Of a stretch of 64,000 nt of DNA, positions 1 to 8,970 are shown piece after piece (position 1 is the first letter of the stretch; each line of letters begins with the position of its first letter). The stretch is taken from the NCBI GenBank assembly GCA_022788205.1, contig JALEVQ010000021.1, positions 1 through 64,000 on the forward strand, given 5' to 3'. This DNA is from Robinsoniella sp. GTDB taxonomy: Bacteria; Bacillota; Clostridia; Lachnospirales; Lachnospiraceae. The position numbers were made by a program, and so were the translations under genes. The notes beneath the pieces are model-generated. The model was given only the letters and a program-made list of their open reading frames with translations, was not told the DNA's origin and ran no database searches.

Positions 1-69
1 ATGCTGTCCATGCTGGATATGGGAAGTATCGAAAAAGCATTGATAAAGAGAAAATCTACCGTAAAATAA
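1..69 (+). CDS. C-terminal end of a gene that starts outside the window
   Basis: Frame 1 is open from the first base to a TAA at 67-69 and gives 22 residues ending in KRKSTVK. No ribosome binding site can be seen for the ATG at base 1, so this is most likely the tail of a longer protein. The basic C-terminus gives no functional clue. The hairpin at 86-119 follows 16 bases after the stop, which supports a real gene end here. Confidence 0.45.
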   Translation: MLSMLDMGSIEKALIKRKSTVK

Positions 70-85
70 GGCATTTCTTCATATG

Positions 86-119
86 ATTCGAACCAGCACC
101 TGTGGGTGCTGGTTCGAAT
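86..119. terminator. Perfect 15-bp hairpin, possible terminator
   Basis: ATTCGAACCAGCACC (86-100) pairs perfectly with 105-119 around a TGTG loop. It lies directly after the upstream stop codon but no T-run follows on either strand. It could be a transcript end, an mRNA-stabilising stem or a processing site. The right arm GGTTCGAAT resembles a tRNA T-arm. Confidence 0.5.
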
Positions 120-197
120 AACAGTTTATAAGTTTATCCTGATCAGATACGTTTCTTTCTTGCTTTTTTTATGATTTTGTGATATGATAATTTTCAC

Positions 198-271
198 CGG
201 AGTGTGGCGTAGCTTGGTAGCGCGTACGGCTGGGGGCCGTGAGGTCGCAGGTTCAAATCCTGTCACTCCGA
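198..271 (+). tRNA. tRNA-Pro (anticodon GGG)
   Basis: The acceptor stem CGGAGTG (198-204) pairs with CACTCCG (264-270), with A271 as discriminator. The D-arm (AGCTTGGTAGC) and the T-arm (AGGTTCAAATCCT) are standard. The anticodon loop CTGGGGG gives anticodon GGG, reading CCC/CCU proline codons. The 3' CCA is not encoded (TTT follows), as is common in Firmicutes. A terminator follows at 318-352. Confidence 0.95.
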
Positions 272-317
272 TTTCGAGTGGATGATACAAGGATCAGAGA
301 ATATTGAGGATGGACAG

Positions 318-352
318 AAAAGGTGTAAGGCAAAAGCTTTACATCTTTTTTA
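318..352 (+). terminator. Intrinsic terminator after tRNA-Pro
   Basis: AAAAGGTGTAA (318-328) pairs with TTACATCTTTT (339-349, one G-U), extended inwards by GC/GC, and runs into a T-rich tract. It ends the tRNA transcript before the marR promoter. Confidence 0.8.
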
Positions 353-399
353 TTTTCTGATAAAACTTTAGAGTTTAGAAAAATTTTATGGTTTTTTCA

Positions 400-442
400 T
401 TGATTTTGGAAAGGAGAAATGATAGACTGTTAGGCGTCTAAC
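400..442 (+). promoter_or_regulatory. Promoter and MarR-type operator of the marR-ABC operon
   Basis: The -35 is TTGATT (400-405), the spacer 17 bp and the -10 TAGACT (423-428). Directly next to the -10 lies GTTAGGCGTCTAAC (429-442), an almost perfect palindrome of the TTAG-N4-CTAA type bound by many MarR/SlyA proteins. A protein bound there would cover the transcription start, so autorepression by the adjacent MarR gene is the natural reading. Confidence 0.65.
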
Positions 443-460
443 GAAATGAGAGGTGATGGG

Positions 461-955
461 ATGGACAGACAGGGCTATGATAGGATCGAGATACTGATGA
501 TGAAAATGAGTAAATATCAGTTCCGCTATATCCGGCATGAAGTCGATAAGGCGAATCTATACAAGGGAGATCCAAGGCTGATTATGGCGATTGCCGGAAA
601 CGAAGGGTGTACACAGGCAGAATTGGCGAAGATGCTTTGCATTAAGCCGGCGACTTTGACGGTGATGATCAAGCGGATTGAGAGTGCAGGGCTGATCGAG
701 AGAAGGATGGATGAGAAGGATCTGAGGCTGTTGCGAGTCTACGTGACCCCGAAAGGTAGGGAGATTGCGGAAAAGACAGAGGAGATTCTGCGCAAGGCTG
801 TCTGTAGGATATTTGAAGGCATAGATGACGAGGAGCTTGCCATCTATGAGAAGGTTGTGACAGAGATTTTACAGAGGATGAAATCCTGTCTGGAAAAAGA
901 GGAAAAGATGGAAAAAGTCACAGAAGATGGCAATGATCTTTCAGAAAAACAGTGA
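461..955 (+). CDS. MarR-family transcriptional regulator
   Basis: A 164-residue winged-helix regulator. The helix-turn-helix region (GCTQAELAKMLCIKPATLTV) is followed by the wing typical of MarR proteins (IKRIESAGLIERRMDEKDLRLLRVYVTPKGRE, residues about 70-101), and helical ends form the dimer interface. I chose ATG 461 over ATG 446 because AGAGGTG (449-455) sits 5 bases before 461. The gene is first in an operon with two ABC exporter subunits, and a TTAG-type palindrome overlaps its transcription start. It probably represses its own operon and is released by a substrate of the exporter. The ligand is unknown. Confidence 0.9.
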   Translation: MDRQGYDRIEILMMKMSKYQFRYIRHEVDKANLYKGDPRLIMAIAGNEGCTQAELAKMLCIKPATLTVMIKRIESAGLIERRMDEKDLRLLRVYVTPKGREIAEKTEEILRKAVCRIFEGIDDEELAIYEKVVTEILQRMKSCLEKEEKMEKVTEDGNDLSEKQ

Positions 956-987
956 AAGTTTGTGTGAGAGTAGGATAGGAGGATTAT

Positions 988-3156
988 ATGCTAAAATTGG
1001 CGAAATATATCAAGAAGTATGTTGGCATCATTGCAGTGATTGTGGTGCTTCTTTTTATACAGGCATCCTGTGATTTGTCACTTCCAGAGTATACTTCAAA
1101 TATTGTGAACGTCGGTATTCAGCAGTCGGGCATCGAGGACTCGGCGGCAGATACGATACGCGAGGAGACGATGGGGCAACTGCTTTTGTTGATGAGACAG
1201 GAAGATCAGGAGACGGTAAAACAGCATTACACGCTGGAGGATGGGCTTTGGACAAGAAATAAAGTGTACAAAAAGACAAGAGAAGAATTGAGCAGTATCC
1301 TCGCAAAATCAATGGTGATGCTGTATGGAATCACAGGAGAAGGTTCTCAGGCAGAGATGATGCAGGGGGAGATGAAGGTTGCTGAGGGAGTTGATGTCAT
1401 GGAGATGATGGCAAAGATCCCGCAAGAACAAAGAGAGCAGATGTTTGCGGAGGCATATGAGAAGATAGAGGCGATGCCGGAATCTATTGTGGCTCAGTCC
1501 AGCATTGCTTTTATCAGAGAAGAATACGAAGCGCAGGGAGTGGATATGGAACAGTTTCAGAATCGTTATCTGATCAAGACAGGTGCTGTCATGCTTGGAT
1601 ATGCGATTGTGATTATGGCGACAGCGATCCTTGTGACATTTCTCTCATGCCGTGTCGCTGCGTCACTCAGCCGTGACCTGAGAAAGCAAGTGTTTGAGAA
1701 AGTAATCTCTTTTTCAAGTGCGGAATTTAATCAGTTTTCCACAGCGTCTCTGATTACGAGAAGCACGAACGATATTCAGCAGGTTCAGATGCTGGTGACA
1801 ATGCTGTTTCGTATTGTACTGTATGCCCCGATTATGGGAATCGGAGGAATCGTCAAAGTACTCAATACGAATGCCAGTATGACCTGGGTGATCGCACTGG
1901 CACTGTTGTTGATTCTCGGTGTAGTGTTTGTGTTGTTTGCGGTGGCGATGCCGCGATTCAAAAGACTGCAAAAGTTGATTGACAGATTGAATCTGGTGAC
2001 GAGAGAAATTCTGCAAGGTGTCCCAGTAATCCGTGCATTCAGCACACAAAAGAGAGAGGAAGAGCGCTTTGAGCAGGCAAACAAAAATCTGATGAAGACA
2101 AATTTGTTTGTGAACCGCTGTATGACTTTTATGATGCCGGCGATGATGCTGATCATGAATGGAATTACGGTTCTGATTGTCTGGAGAGGGGCGTATGGAA
2201 TTGATCAGGGAAGCATGCAGGTGGGAGACCTGATGGCATTTATTCAGTATACGATGATGGTGATCATGGCATTTTTGATGCTGACAGCAATTTCCATTAT
2301 GCTGCCAAGAGCTTCCGTGTCCGCTGTCCGTATCAGTGAGGTGCTTGAGACAGAGTGTGTCCTGAAAGAGGTTGAGACTTCTAAGCAGGATGACCCAGAC
2401 AAAAAAGGCGTGGTAGAATTTCGACATGTTTCCTTTGCGTATCCAGGTGCCGAAGAAAATGTGCTGACAGATATTGATTTTACGGCAAAACCGGGGCAGA
2501 CGACGGCAATCATTGGAAGTACGGGCTGTGGAAAATCAACATTGGTCAACTTGATTCCGAGATTTTATGATGTGACGGAGGGAGAAATTTTAGTGGACGG
2601 TGTCAATGTCCGCGATCTGACGCTCCATGATCTGCACGATAAACTGGGCTATGTGCCGCAAAAGGGTGTCTTATTCTCAGGAACGATCCGTTCGAACATC
2701 ACCTATGGCGCTCCGGATGCGACGGAGGAGGAGATGAAAAAAGCGGCAAAGATTGCCCAGGCGTATGATTTCATCTCTGAGAAGACAGAGAAGTTTGATT
2801 CTCCGATTTCTCAGGGCGGTACCAATGTATCTGGTGGGCAAAAGCAGCGTCTCTCCATTGCGAGGGCGGTTGCAAAGAAACCAGAGATTTATATTTTTGA
2901 TGACAGCTTCTCGGCGCTGGACTACAAGACGGATGTTGTCTTAAGAAGCGCCCTGAAAAAAGAGACAAGCAATGCAACCACGATCATCGTCGCACAGCGC
3001 ATCAGCACAATCCTTCACGCTGACCAGATCATTGTGCTTGAGGAAGGAAAGATTGCAGGAATCGGAACACATGAGGAACTGCTGAAAAACTGCGAGACGT
3101 ATTATCAGATTGCCAGCTCACAGTTATCGAAGGAGGAATTAAATCATGAGCAGTGA
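988..3156 (+). CDS. ABC exporter half-transporter, subunit 1 (degenerate ATPase site)
   Basis: A 722-residue type IV ABC exporter half: membrane domain first, ATPase domain at about residues 480-715. An unusually long acidic loop of roughly 120 residues follows the first membrane helix and probably faces outside. Walker A is GSTGCGKST (510-518) and the signature VSGGQ (614-618). Walker B ends in DD (638-639), so the catalytic Glu is replaced by Asp. That substitution is known for the inactive site of heterodimeric exporters such as BmrCD, LmrCD and TM287/288. The next gene overlaps by 11 bases and supplies the partner. Drug or peptide efflux is likely; the substrate is unknown. Confidence 0.9.
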   Translation: MLKLAKYIKKYVGIIAVIVVLLFIQASCDLSLPEYTSNIVNVGIQQSGIEDSAADTIREETMGQLLLLMRQEDQETVKQHYTLEDGLWTRNKVYKKTREELSSILAKSMVMLYGITGEGSQAEMMQGEMKVAEGVDVMEMMAKIPQEQREQMFAEAYEKIEAMPESIVAQSSIAFIREEYEAQGVDMEQFQNRYLIKTGAVMLGYAIVIMATAILVTFLSCRVAASLSRDLRKQVFEKVISFSSAEFNQFSTASLITRSTNDIQQVQMLVTMLFRIVLYAPIMGIGGIVKVLNTNASMTWVIALALLLILGVVFVLFAVAMPRFKRLQKLIDRLNLVTREILQGVPVIRAFSTQKREEERFEQANKNLMKTNLFVNRCMTFMMPAMMLIMNGITVLIVWRGAYGIDQGSMQVGDLMAFIQYTMMVIMAFLMLTAISIMLPRASVSAVRISEVLETECVLKEVETSKQDDPDKKGVVEFRHVSFAYPGAEENVLTDIDFTAKPGQTTAIIGSTGCGKSTLVNLIPRFYDVTEGEILVDGVNVRDLTLHDLHDKLGYVPQKGVLFSGTIRSNITYGAPDATEEEMKKAAKIAQAYDFISEKTEKFDSPISQGGTNVSGGQKQRLSIARAVAKKPEIYIFDDSFSALDYKTDVVLRSALKKETSNATTIIVAQRISTILHADQIIVLEEGKIAGIGTHEELLKNCETYYQIASSQLSKEELNHEQ

Positions 3157-5020
3157 AAAATTCCAGGGACATAAAAGCCGTGGTCCGATGGGACACGGTC
3201 CAATGGGCGGCGGTGAGAAAGCAAAAGATTTTAAAGGAAGCGTAAAGAGACTGGTGAAACATATGGAAGCATATAAGTATCGGTTTGCATTGATGCTTGT
3301 GTTTGCGATTGCCAGTACGGTCTTTACGATTATTGGTCCAAAGATTTTGGGAAATGCAACCACAGAAATTTTTTCTGGCCTGATGGCAAAGATTAACGGC
3401 ACAGGTGGAATTGATTTCGGAAAAATTGGAGAGATTTTGCTGACGTTGCTGGCTCTGTATATCACCAGCGCTGTGTTTTCTTTTATACAAGGCTGGATCA
3501 TGACGGGAATTTCCAACGATGTGACCTACCATTTGCGTGAGGATATCTCCCATAAGATCCATAAGCTGCCGATGAAATATTTTGAGAGCAGAACTACAGG
3601 TGAGGTGCTCTCAAGGGTGACAAACGATATTGATACTTTAGGTCAGAGTTTGAATCAGAGTGTCACGCAGCTGATCACTTCTGTGACAACCTTGGTCGGT
3701 GTGCTGATCATGATGCTGAGAATCAATGTGCTGATGACCGTGTTTGCACTTTTGATCCTTCCGATCTCGATGCTGATTATCTCAAGAACGATGAAATTCT
3801 CACAGAAGTTTTTCAGACAGCAGCAGAATTATCTGGGAGATGTCAACGGGCAGGTGGAAGAAATCTATGGCGGTCACAACATTGTCAAAGCATTTAACAA
3901 AGAGAAAGATGTCAATGAGATCTTCCAAAAGACCAATGATCAATTATATGAATCGGCATGGAAATCACAGTTTTTTTCGGGAATTATGATGCCAATCATG
4001 CAGTTTGTCGGAAATTTAGGATATGTGATGGTCGCATTGGTCGGAAGTGTACTTGCCATCAAGGGAAGTATTGAGGTTGGTGAAATTCAGTCTTTCTTTC
4101 AGTATATCCGGAACTTCACACAGCCGATTCAGCAGATTGCACAGGTGGGAAATATGTTCCAGATGACGGCGGCAGCTTCTGAGCGTGTCTTTGAATTCCT
4201 TGACGAAGAAGAGGAAGATCAGACGGTGAAGCACCCGGTTTGTGTTGAAGGATTAAAAGGCAATGTCACCTTCCATCATGTCAGCTTTGGGTACCGCCCA
4301 GATACTGTCACGATCTCCGACTTTTCTGCAGAAGTAAAAGAGGGACAGAAGATTGCGATTGTCGGACCGACGGGCGCAGGTAAGACGACAATGATCAAAC
4401 TGTTGATGCGTTTTTATGATGTCAACAGCGGATCAATCCAGGTGGATAGTCATGACCTGAGAGAGTTTAACCGCAGCGAGCTGAGAGAAATGTTCGGCAT
4501 GGTATTGCAGGATACGTGGCTGTTTAACGGAACGATTATGGAAAATATCCGGTATGGACGGTTAGATGCGACAGATGAAGAAGTGATTGCGGCAGCCAAA
4601 GCGGCACATGCCCATAAATTTATCAAGACACTTCCGGGCGGCTATCAGATGATTTTGAATGAGGAGACGAGCAATATTTCTCAGGGACAAAAACAGCTTT
4701 TGACGATTGCGCGTGCGATCCTGGCTGATCCGAAGATTTTGATTCTCGATGAAGCGACAAGTTCTGTGGATACGAGGACAGAACTTCAGATCCAGAAAGC
4801 AATGGATCGCCTGATGGAAGGCAGAACAAGTTTTGTGATTGCACATCGGCTTTCTACCATCCGTGACGCAGATAGGATTCTTGTGATGAAGGATGGAAAT
4901 ATCATTGAGCAGGGCAATCATGAAGAGTTGATGAAGAAGGGTGGCTTCTACGCAGACTTATATAACAGTCAGTTCGAGCGGACCCAGAGCAATCTGGAGC
5001 CTGAGATTCAGGTAGAATAA
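3146..5020 (+). CDS. ABC exporter half-transporter, subunit 2
   Basis: A 624-residue membrane-ATPase fusion that pairs with the preceding subunit; its ATG lies inside the end of that gene, behind AAGGAGG. The N-terminus has a short Gly/Met/His-rich tail, then six membrane helices, then the ATPase with Walker A GPTGAGKTT and a canonical Walker B LILDEATSSVD. Its signature is ISQGQ rather than LSGGQ. The two subunits therefore complement each other: subunit 1 has a good signature and a weak Walker B, subunit 2 a good Walker B and a weak signature. This leaves one consensus and one degenerate ATP site, the hallmark of heterodimeric exporters. Confidence 0.92.
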   Translation: MSSEKFQGHKSRGPMGHGPMGGGEKAKDFKGSVKRLVKHMEAYKYRFALMLVFAIASTVFTIIGPKILGNATTEIFSGLMAKINGTGGIDFGKIGEILLTLLALYITSAVFSFIQGWIMTGISNDVTYHLREDISHKIHKLPMKYFESRTTGEVLSRVTNDIDTLGQSLNQSVTQLITSVTTLVGVLIMMLRINVLMTVFALLILPISMLIISRTMKFSQKFFRQQQNYLGDVNGQVEEIYGGHNIVKAFNKEKDVNEIFQKTNDQLYESAWKSQFFSGIMMPIMQFVGNLGYVMVALVGSVLAIKGSIEVGEIQSFFQYIRNFTQPIQQIAQVGNMFQMTAAASERVFEFLDEEEEDQTVKHPVCVEGLKGNVTFHHVSFGYRPDTVTISDFSAEVKEGQKIAIVGPTGAGKTTMIKLLMRFYDVNSGSIQVDSHDLREFNRSELREMFGMVLQDTWLFNGTIMENIRYGRLDATDEEVIAAAKAAHAHKFIKTLPGGYQMILNEETSNISQGQKQLLTIARAILADPKILILDEATSSVDTRTELQIQKAMDRLMEGRTSFVIAHRLSTIRDADRILVMKDGNIIEQGNHEELMKKGGFYADLYNSQFERTQSNLEPEIQVE

Positions 5021-5093
5021 AAGTGTCAAAAAGAAACAAGGGAAGAGAGGAGATTGCAGTGTTCTCAATTGCAAAAGATAGGGAGGAAAAAAG

Positions 5094-5945
5094 ATGGAAC
5101 AAATTTCAGGGATGACGATTGCGTGTCTGGGCATTTCGGCGGCGGTATGTGTGGTACTGCCGCTGGCAGTGATGCTTGTTTTTCAGAGAAAGACAAAGGC
5201 AGAATGGTTTCCTCTTTTGGGAGGGATGGTTGCCTATCTGTTTTTCATTATGATGCTGGAGCAGATCTTCCACATGATATGTCTTGGAACGGACAATTCG
5301 CTGTCTGAGGCGATCAGTGGTTCTCCCTGGCTGTATGCGGCATATCTGAGCGTGACAGCGGCATTGTTTGAGGAAGGTGCAAGATATCTCGTCTTTTTGG
5401 TATTGTACAAGAAGGACAGAGGCAGAGAATGCGCCGTCACCTTTGGTGTCGGATTTACACTTGTGGAGACGGTGACAGTTTTGATGACCATTCTGGGCAT
5501 GCTTTCGGTTGCAATGGCAATTCGGGACGGAGGAATCGATGCGTACTTGAGTGCAGTGCCGCCGGAAGAGCTGACGGAGGCTGAGACAGCTGTGAGAGAA
5601 TTTATGGCGACGAATCCGGCAAGCTTTTTTTTGCCGATTTTGGAGCGCATCTGTGCTCTTTTGACTAGCGTTGGATGTTCGATCTTGGTGGCAGCATCCA
5701 TTTTGAGGAAAAACGCATCGTTTTTTGTGGGTGCTCTGGGGCTGCATATGCTTCAGAATGTGCTTTCCAGTCTGTATCAGGCGGAGATTGTGACACAGCT
5801 TCCAGTGATCGAGATTGGACTTACAGCGGGAGCTGTGCTGATTGCGTGGATTGGATGGAAAATCTACTGCAAATTACCGGAATCTCCGGAAAAAAAGGAA
5901 CCAGACCGACCACAGCCACAGAGAAAATATCGGAAAATGTATTGA
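5094..5945 (+). CDS. YhfC-like intramembrane protease-family protein
   Basis: A 283-residue protein with about seven hydrophobic segments and a charged, Pro/Lys-rich cytoplasmic tail. The motif LFEEGARYLVF (about residue 92) matches the EExxR/K signature of the YhfC family, which is related to the PrsW and CPBP glutamic-type membrane proteases. A second conserved-looking Glu sits in GFTLVET. It starts behind GGGAGG, 73 bases after the exporter with no terminator between, so it is probably cotranscribed with marR and the ABC genes. It may process a membrane target linked to the efflux response. Proteolytic activity is inferred from the family, not shown. Confidence 0.75.
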   Translation: MEQISGMTIACLGISAAVCVVLPLAVMLVFQRKTKAEWFPLLGGMVAYLFFIMMLEQIFHMICLGTDNSLSEAISGSPWLYAAYLSVTAALFEEGARYLVFLVLYKKDRGRECAVTFGVGFTLVETVTVLMTILGMLSVAMAIRDGGIDAYLSAVPPEELTEAETAVREFMATNPASFFLPILERICALLTSVGCSILVAASILRKNASFFVGALGLHMLQNVLSSLYQAEIVTQLPVIEIGLTAGAVLIAWIGWKIYCKLPESPEKKEPDRPQPQRKYRKMY

Positions 5946-5963
5946 GATTCGCTGAAAAAGGGA

Positions 5964-6002
5964 TTGACAATTTGGAATTTCAATGATATGTTAGTAACTA
6001 AC
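5964..6002 (+). promoter_or_regulatory. leuA promoter with GTTAG-CTAAC palindrome
   Basis: TTGACA (5964-5969), a 17-bp spacer and TATGTT (5987-5992). The palindrome GTTAGTAACTAAC (5990-6002) overlaps the -10 and the start site, a repressor-like position. It has the same half-sites as the marR operator at 429-442 but a 3-base centre instead of 4. Confidence 0.65.
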
Positions 6003-6313
6003 AGAAAAAAACAAATGCGATGATGAGGAATAGTACACGAGGACCTGATTCAGAAAACTGCCGGGTGATGCGAGGCAGCAGAGGGAAGGCGTGGAACTCG
6101 CCTCTGAGCGGCTGCCCCAAATTCTGACTGAGTCGGAAGAGTAGACGTAGACGGGTCCCGACCGTTACACGGGTAAGATATAAGGTGGAGACATCCGTAT
6201 CTGATGAGTGTATGAAGAAATTCATAAATTAGAGTGGTACCGCGAAAGGACTGGAAAGGTCATCTTTCGTCTCTAACAGCGATGAGCTGTGACGAGATGA
6301 AAGATTTTTTTTT
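5999..6313 (+). promoter_or_regulatory. T-box riboswitch, leucine (CUC specifier)
   Basis: The T-box sequence AGAGTGGTACCGCG lies at 6231-6244. An AGTA turn occurs in the 5' arm of stem I, and the specifier CTC (6097-6099) sits in AACTCGCC, matching leucine and the downstream gene. The terminator stem ATCTTTCGTCTC (6262-6273) pairs with 6294-6305 and runs into Ts to 6313. Uncharged tRNA-Leu(GAG) should stabilise the antiterminator and switch leuA on. Confidence 0.9.
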
Positions 6314-6373
6314 GGCTCAGAAATCGAAAAAGAGAAAAACGAAACAAATTTAAGAACTAAAGGAGACAGAAAA

Positions 6374-8053
6374 ATGGAGAAGTTTAAAAAGTATAAGAGA
6401 CAGTATTTTATGCCGCCTGTGGAGTCCATGAAATGGACACAGAAAGAATATATTGACAAGGCACCCATCTGGTGCAGCGTAGATCTGAGAGATGGAAACC
6501 AGGCACTGGTTGTTCCGATGACTCTGGAACAGAAAATTAACTTTTTTAAGCTTTTGGTGAAGATTGGATTTAAAGAGATCGAGGTCGGATTTCCGGCAGC
6601 TTCTGAGACAGAATATCAGTTTTTGAGAGCACTGATTGAGCAGGATTTGATCCCGGATGATGTGACAATTCAGGTGCTGACACAGGCAAGAGAACACATC
6701 ATCAAGAAGACATTTGAGGCGCTCAGGGGTGCAAAAAAGGCAGTTGTCCATGTCTACAATTCTACTTCTGTGGCACAGAGAGAGCAGGTGTTTAAGAAGT
6801 CAAAGGAAGAGATTTTACAGATTGCGGTGGACGGTGCAGCGCTGCTGAAAAAGCTTGCAGATGAGACAGATGGCAATTTCCTTTTTGAGTACAGTCCAGA
6901 GAGTTTTTCAGGGACAGAAGTAGATTATGCACTGGAAGTGTGCAATGCAGTTTTGGATGTATGGCAGCCGACAAAAGAGAAAAAAGCGATCATCAACCTG
7001 CCAAGTACGGTGCAGATGGCGATGCCTCATGTCTATGCAAGCCAGATTGAATATATGTGCGAGCACTTGAAATACAGAGAAAATGTGATTGTCTCTCTTC
7101 ACCCGCACAATGACCGCGGAAGCGGAATCTCTGACGCTGAGATGGGAATTTTGGCAGGCGCAGACAGAATTGAAGGAACTCTGTTTGGAAACGGTGAGAG
7201 GACAGGTAACGTCGACATCGTGACGCTGGCTATGAATATGTATTCTCAGGGAGTTGATCCGGAATTGGATTTCACAGATATGCCTCAGATCTGTGAAGAA
7301 TATGAACAATATACCGGAATGAAGATCAATGAGAGAAGTCCATACAGCGGTGCGTTAGTGTTTGCAGCATTCTCAGGTTCTCACCAGGATGCGATCGCAA
7401 AAGGTATGAAATATCGCGAGGAGCACGATCCAGATCACTGGACCGTTCCGTATCTGCCGATCGACCCGACCGATATAGGAAGATGCTACGATGCTGATGT
7501 CATCCGCATCAACAGCCAGTCTGGAAAAGGCGGTGTGGGTTATATTCTGGAGCAGAATTTTGGTCTGAATCTGCCGGCAAAAATGCGCGAGGCAATGGGA
7601 TACGCCGCAAAATCAGTGTCCGATCACACACACAAAGAGCTGCATCCGGACGAAATTTTCGAGGTGTTCAAAGAGAAATTCGAGGGACTTACCTCACCGT
7701 ACAATATCACGGAAGTACACTTCAAACAGCATAATGGAATTATTGCAGAGGTGACAGCAGAGTATAAGGGAGAGACACGAGTGATCATCGCTTCTGGAAA
7801 CGGTCGTTTAAATGCGGTGAGCAATGCACTTAAGAAACATTTCCGTCTTGAGTATGACCTTGTAACTTACCAGGAGCATGCACTTGAGCAGAGTTCAAGC
7901 TCAAGAGCGATTGCATACGTCGGAATCCGGAACAAAGAAGGAAAGATGTTCTGGGGCGCAGGCGTGGATGTCGATATTATCAAGGCTTCCATCAATGCAC
8001 TTGTCACTGCAATCAATAATTGTGAATTGGCAAAGGAACAGAACGAAAAATAA
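6374..8053 (+). CDS. leuA: 2-isopropylmalate synthase
   Basis: Catalyses the first committed step of leucine synthesis: acetyl-CoA plus 2-ketoisovalerate to 2-isopropylmalate. The 559-residue length and N-terminus (YFMPPVESMKW) fit the LeuA type 2 group. The HMGL-like barrel has the substrate and metal motif LRDGNQ (38-43), HPHND (243-247) and GNGERTGN (272-279). The C-terminal 150 residues form the leucine-binding regulatory domain. The gene stands alone behind a leucine T-box, so it should be controlled both by tRNA charging and by leucine feedback. No other leucine genes are in the window. Confidence 0.95.
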   Translation: MEKFKKYKRQYFMPPVESMKWTQKEYIDKAPIWCSVDLRDGNQALVVPMTLEQKINFFKLLVKIGFKEIEVGFPAASETEYQFLRALIEQDLIPDDVTIQVLTQAREHIIKKTFEALRGAKKAVVHVYNSTSVAQREQVFKKSKEEILQIAVDGAALLKKLADETDGNFLFEYSPESFSGTEVDYALEVCNAVLDVWQPTKEKKAIINLPSTVQMAMPHVYASQIEYMCEHLKYRENVIVSLHPHNDRGSGISDAEMGILAGADRIEGTLFGNGERTGNVDIVTLAMNMYSQGVDPELDFTDMPQICEEYEQYTGMKINERSPYSGALVFAAFSGSHQDAIAKGMKYREEHDPDHWTVPYLPIDPTDIGRCYDADVIRINSQSGKGGVGYILEQNFGLNLPAKMREAMGYAAKSVSDHTHKELHPDEIFEVFKEKFEGLTSPYNITEVHFKQHNGIIAEVTAEYKGETRVIIASGNGRLNAVSNALKKHFRLEYDLVTYQEHALEQSSSSRAIAYVGIRNKEGKMFWGAGVDVDIIKASINALVTAINNCELAKEQNEK

Positions 8054-8082
8054 GAGAAAGCTATCGTGAGATAGAAACGGAT

Positions 8083-8147
8083 GGAGCCGTTGAAAAAAGA
8101 TTGATCTCAAAACAGTGCAGTCTTTTTGAAACGGCTCCTGATTTTTT
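8083..8147 (+). terminator. Terminator after leuA
   Basis: GGAGCCGTT (8083-8091) pairs with AACGGCTCC (8130-8138), with an inner AAAAAGA/TCTTTTT pairing, followed by TGATTTTTTT. The loop is long. It separates leuA from the amidase gene. Confidence 0.75.
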
Positions 8148-8175
8148 TGTTGAAATAAAAAGGAGGAAATTCAGG

Positions 8176-8970
8176 ATGAAAGTTGCATTGGCACAGATGG
8201 ATATCGTGTGGGAAGACAAAGAAAAAAATTGGGAAAAATCGGAGAAAAATATAAAAGAGGCGAAGAAAAAAGGGGCAGATTTGATTTTATTTCCGGAGAT
8301 GAGTTTTACAGGGTTTTCTATGAACGTGGCAGAGATTGGTGAGACGAAAGAAAAAGGAAATTCGGTAGAAAGCATAAGAAGAATGCAGAGTTTTGCGAAG
8401 AAGTATGAGATGGCAGTGGGGTTTGGATATGTGGAGAGAGACGGAGATATGGGGAAAAATCATTATGCTGTCGTGGATGAAGAGGGAAAAGTGCTAGGAG
8501 ACTATATCAAGATTCATCCTTTTTCGTACGGCGGAGAAGACAAGTATTATCAGCCGGGGGAGTACACGATTCTGTTTGAGGTGAAGGGTTGGAAGATGGC
8601 GATGTTTATCTGCTACGATTTGCGCTTCCCGGAGATTTTTTCCCTGGTATCGGATGAAGCGGAGGCGATCATTGTGGCGGCAAACTGGCCAGAAAGCAGA
8701 AGAGAGCATTGGATGGCACTGCTCAAAGCCAGAGCGATTGAAAATCAGTGTTATGTGTTGGGAGTAAATCGAACAGGAATGGGTGGAGGAATATCGTACA
8801 CAGGGGATAGTATGGTGGTTGACCCCTATGGAAATGTGATAGGGAGAATGGAAAAGACAGAGGGAATGCTTCTGTGTGAGATAGAGAAAAGATATGTGGA
8901 GGAGTGGAGAGCAACCTTTCCTCAGAAAAATGACAGAAAGAAAAATTATGCTTTTTATCAGACAAGATGA
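8176..8970 (+). CDS. Carbon-nitrogen hydrolase (nitrilase superfamily amidase)
   Basis: A 264-residue cytosolic enzyme with the Glu-Lys-Cys catalytic triad of the nitrilase superfamily: Glu in FPEMSFTGFS, Lys in YIKIHPF and Cys in FICYDLRFPE. The CYDLRFPE context fits the omega-amidase/YafV-like branch, which hydrolyses small amides such as alpha-ketoglutaramate; the substrate is not certain. I chose ATG 8176 because AGGAGG at 8161-8166 is correctly placed and the family N-terminus (MKVALAQMD) begins there. The reading frame stays open further upstream through the leuA terminator and is not used. It appears to be a single-gene unit. Confidence 0.9.
   Translation: MKVALAQMDIVWEDKEKNWEKSEKNIKEAKKKGADLILFPEMSFTGFSMNVAEIGETKEKGNSVESIRRMQSFAKKYEMAVGFGYVERDGDMGKNHYAVVDEEGKVLGDYIKIHPFSYGGEDKYYQPGEYTILFEVKGWKMAMFICYDLRFPEIFSLVSDEAEAIIVAANWPESRREHWMALLKARAIENQCYVLGVNRTGMGGGISYTGDSMVVDPYGNVIGRMEKTEGMLLCEIEKRYVEEWRATFPQKNDRKKNYAFYQTR

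Noticed and set aside
1714..2427. 237-residue minus-strand frame opposite ABC subunit 1
   Set aside because: His/Gln-rich antisense frame over a conserved gene.
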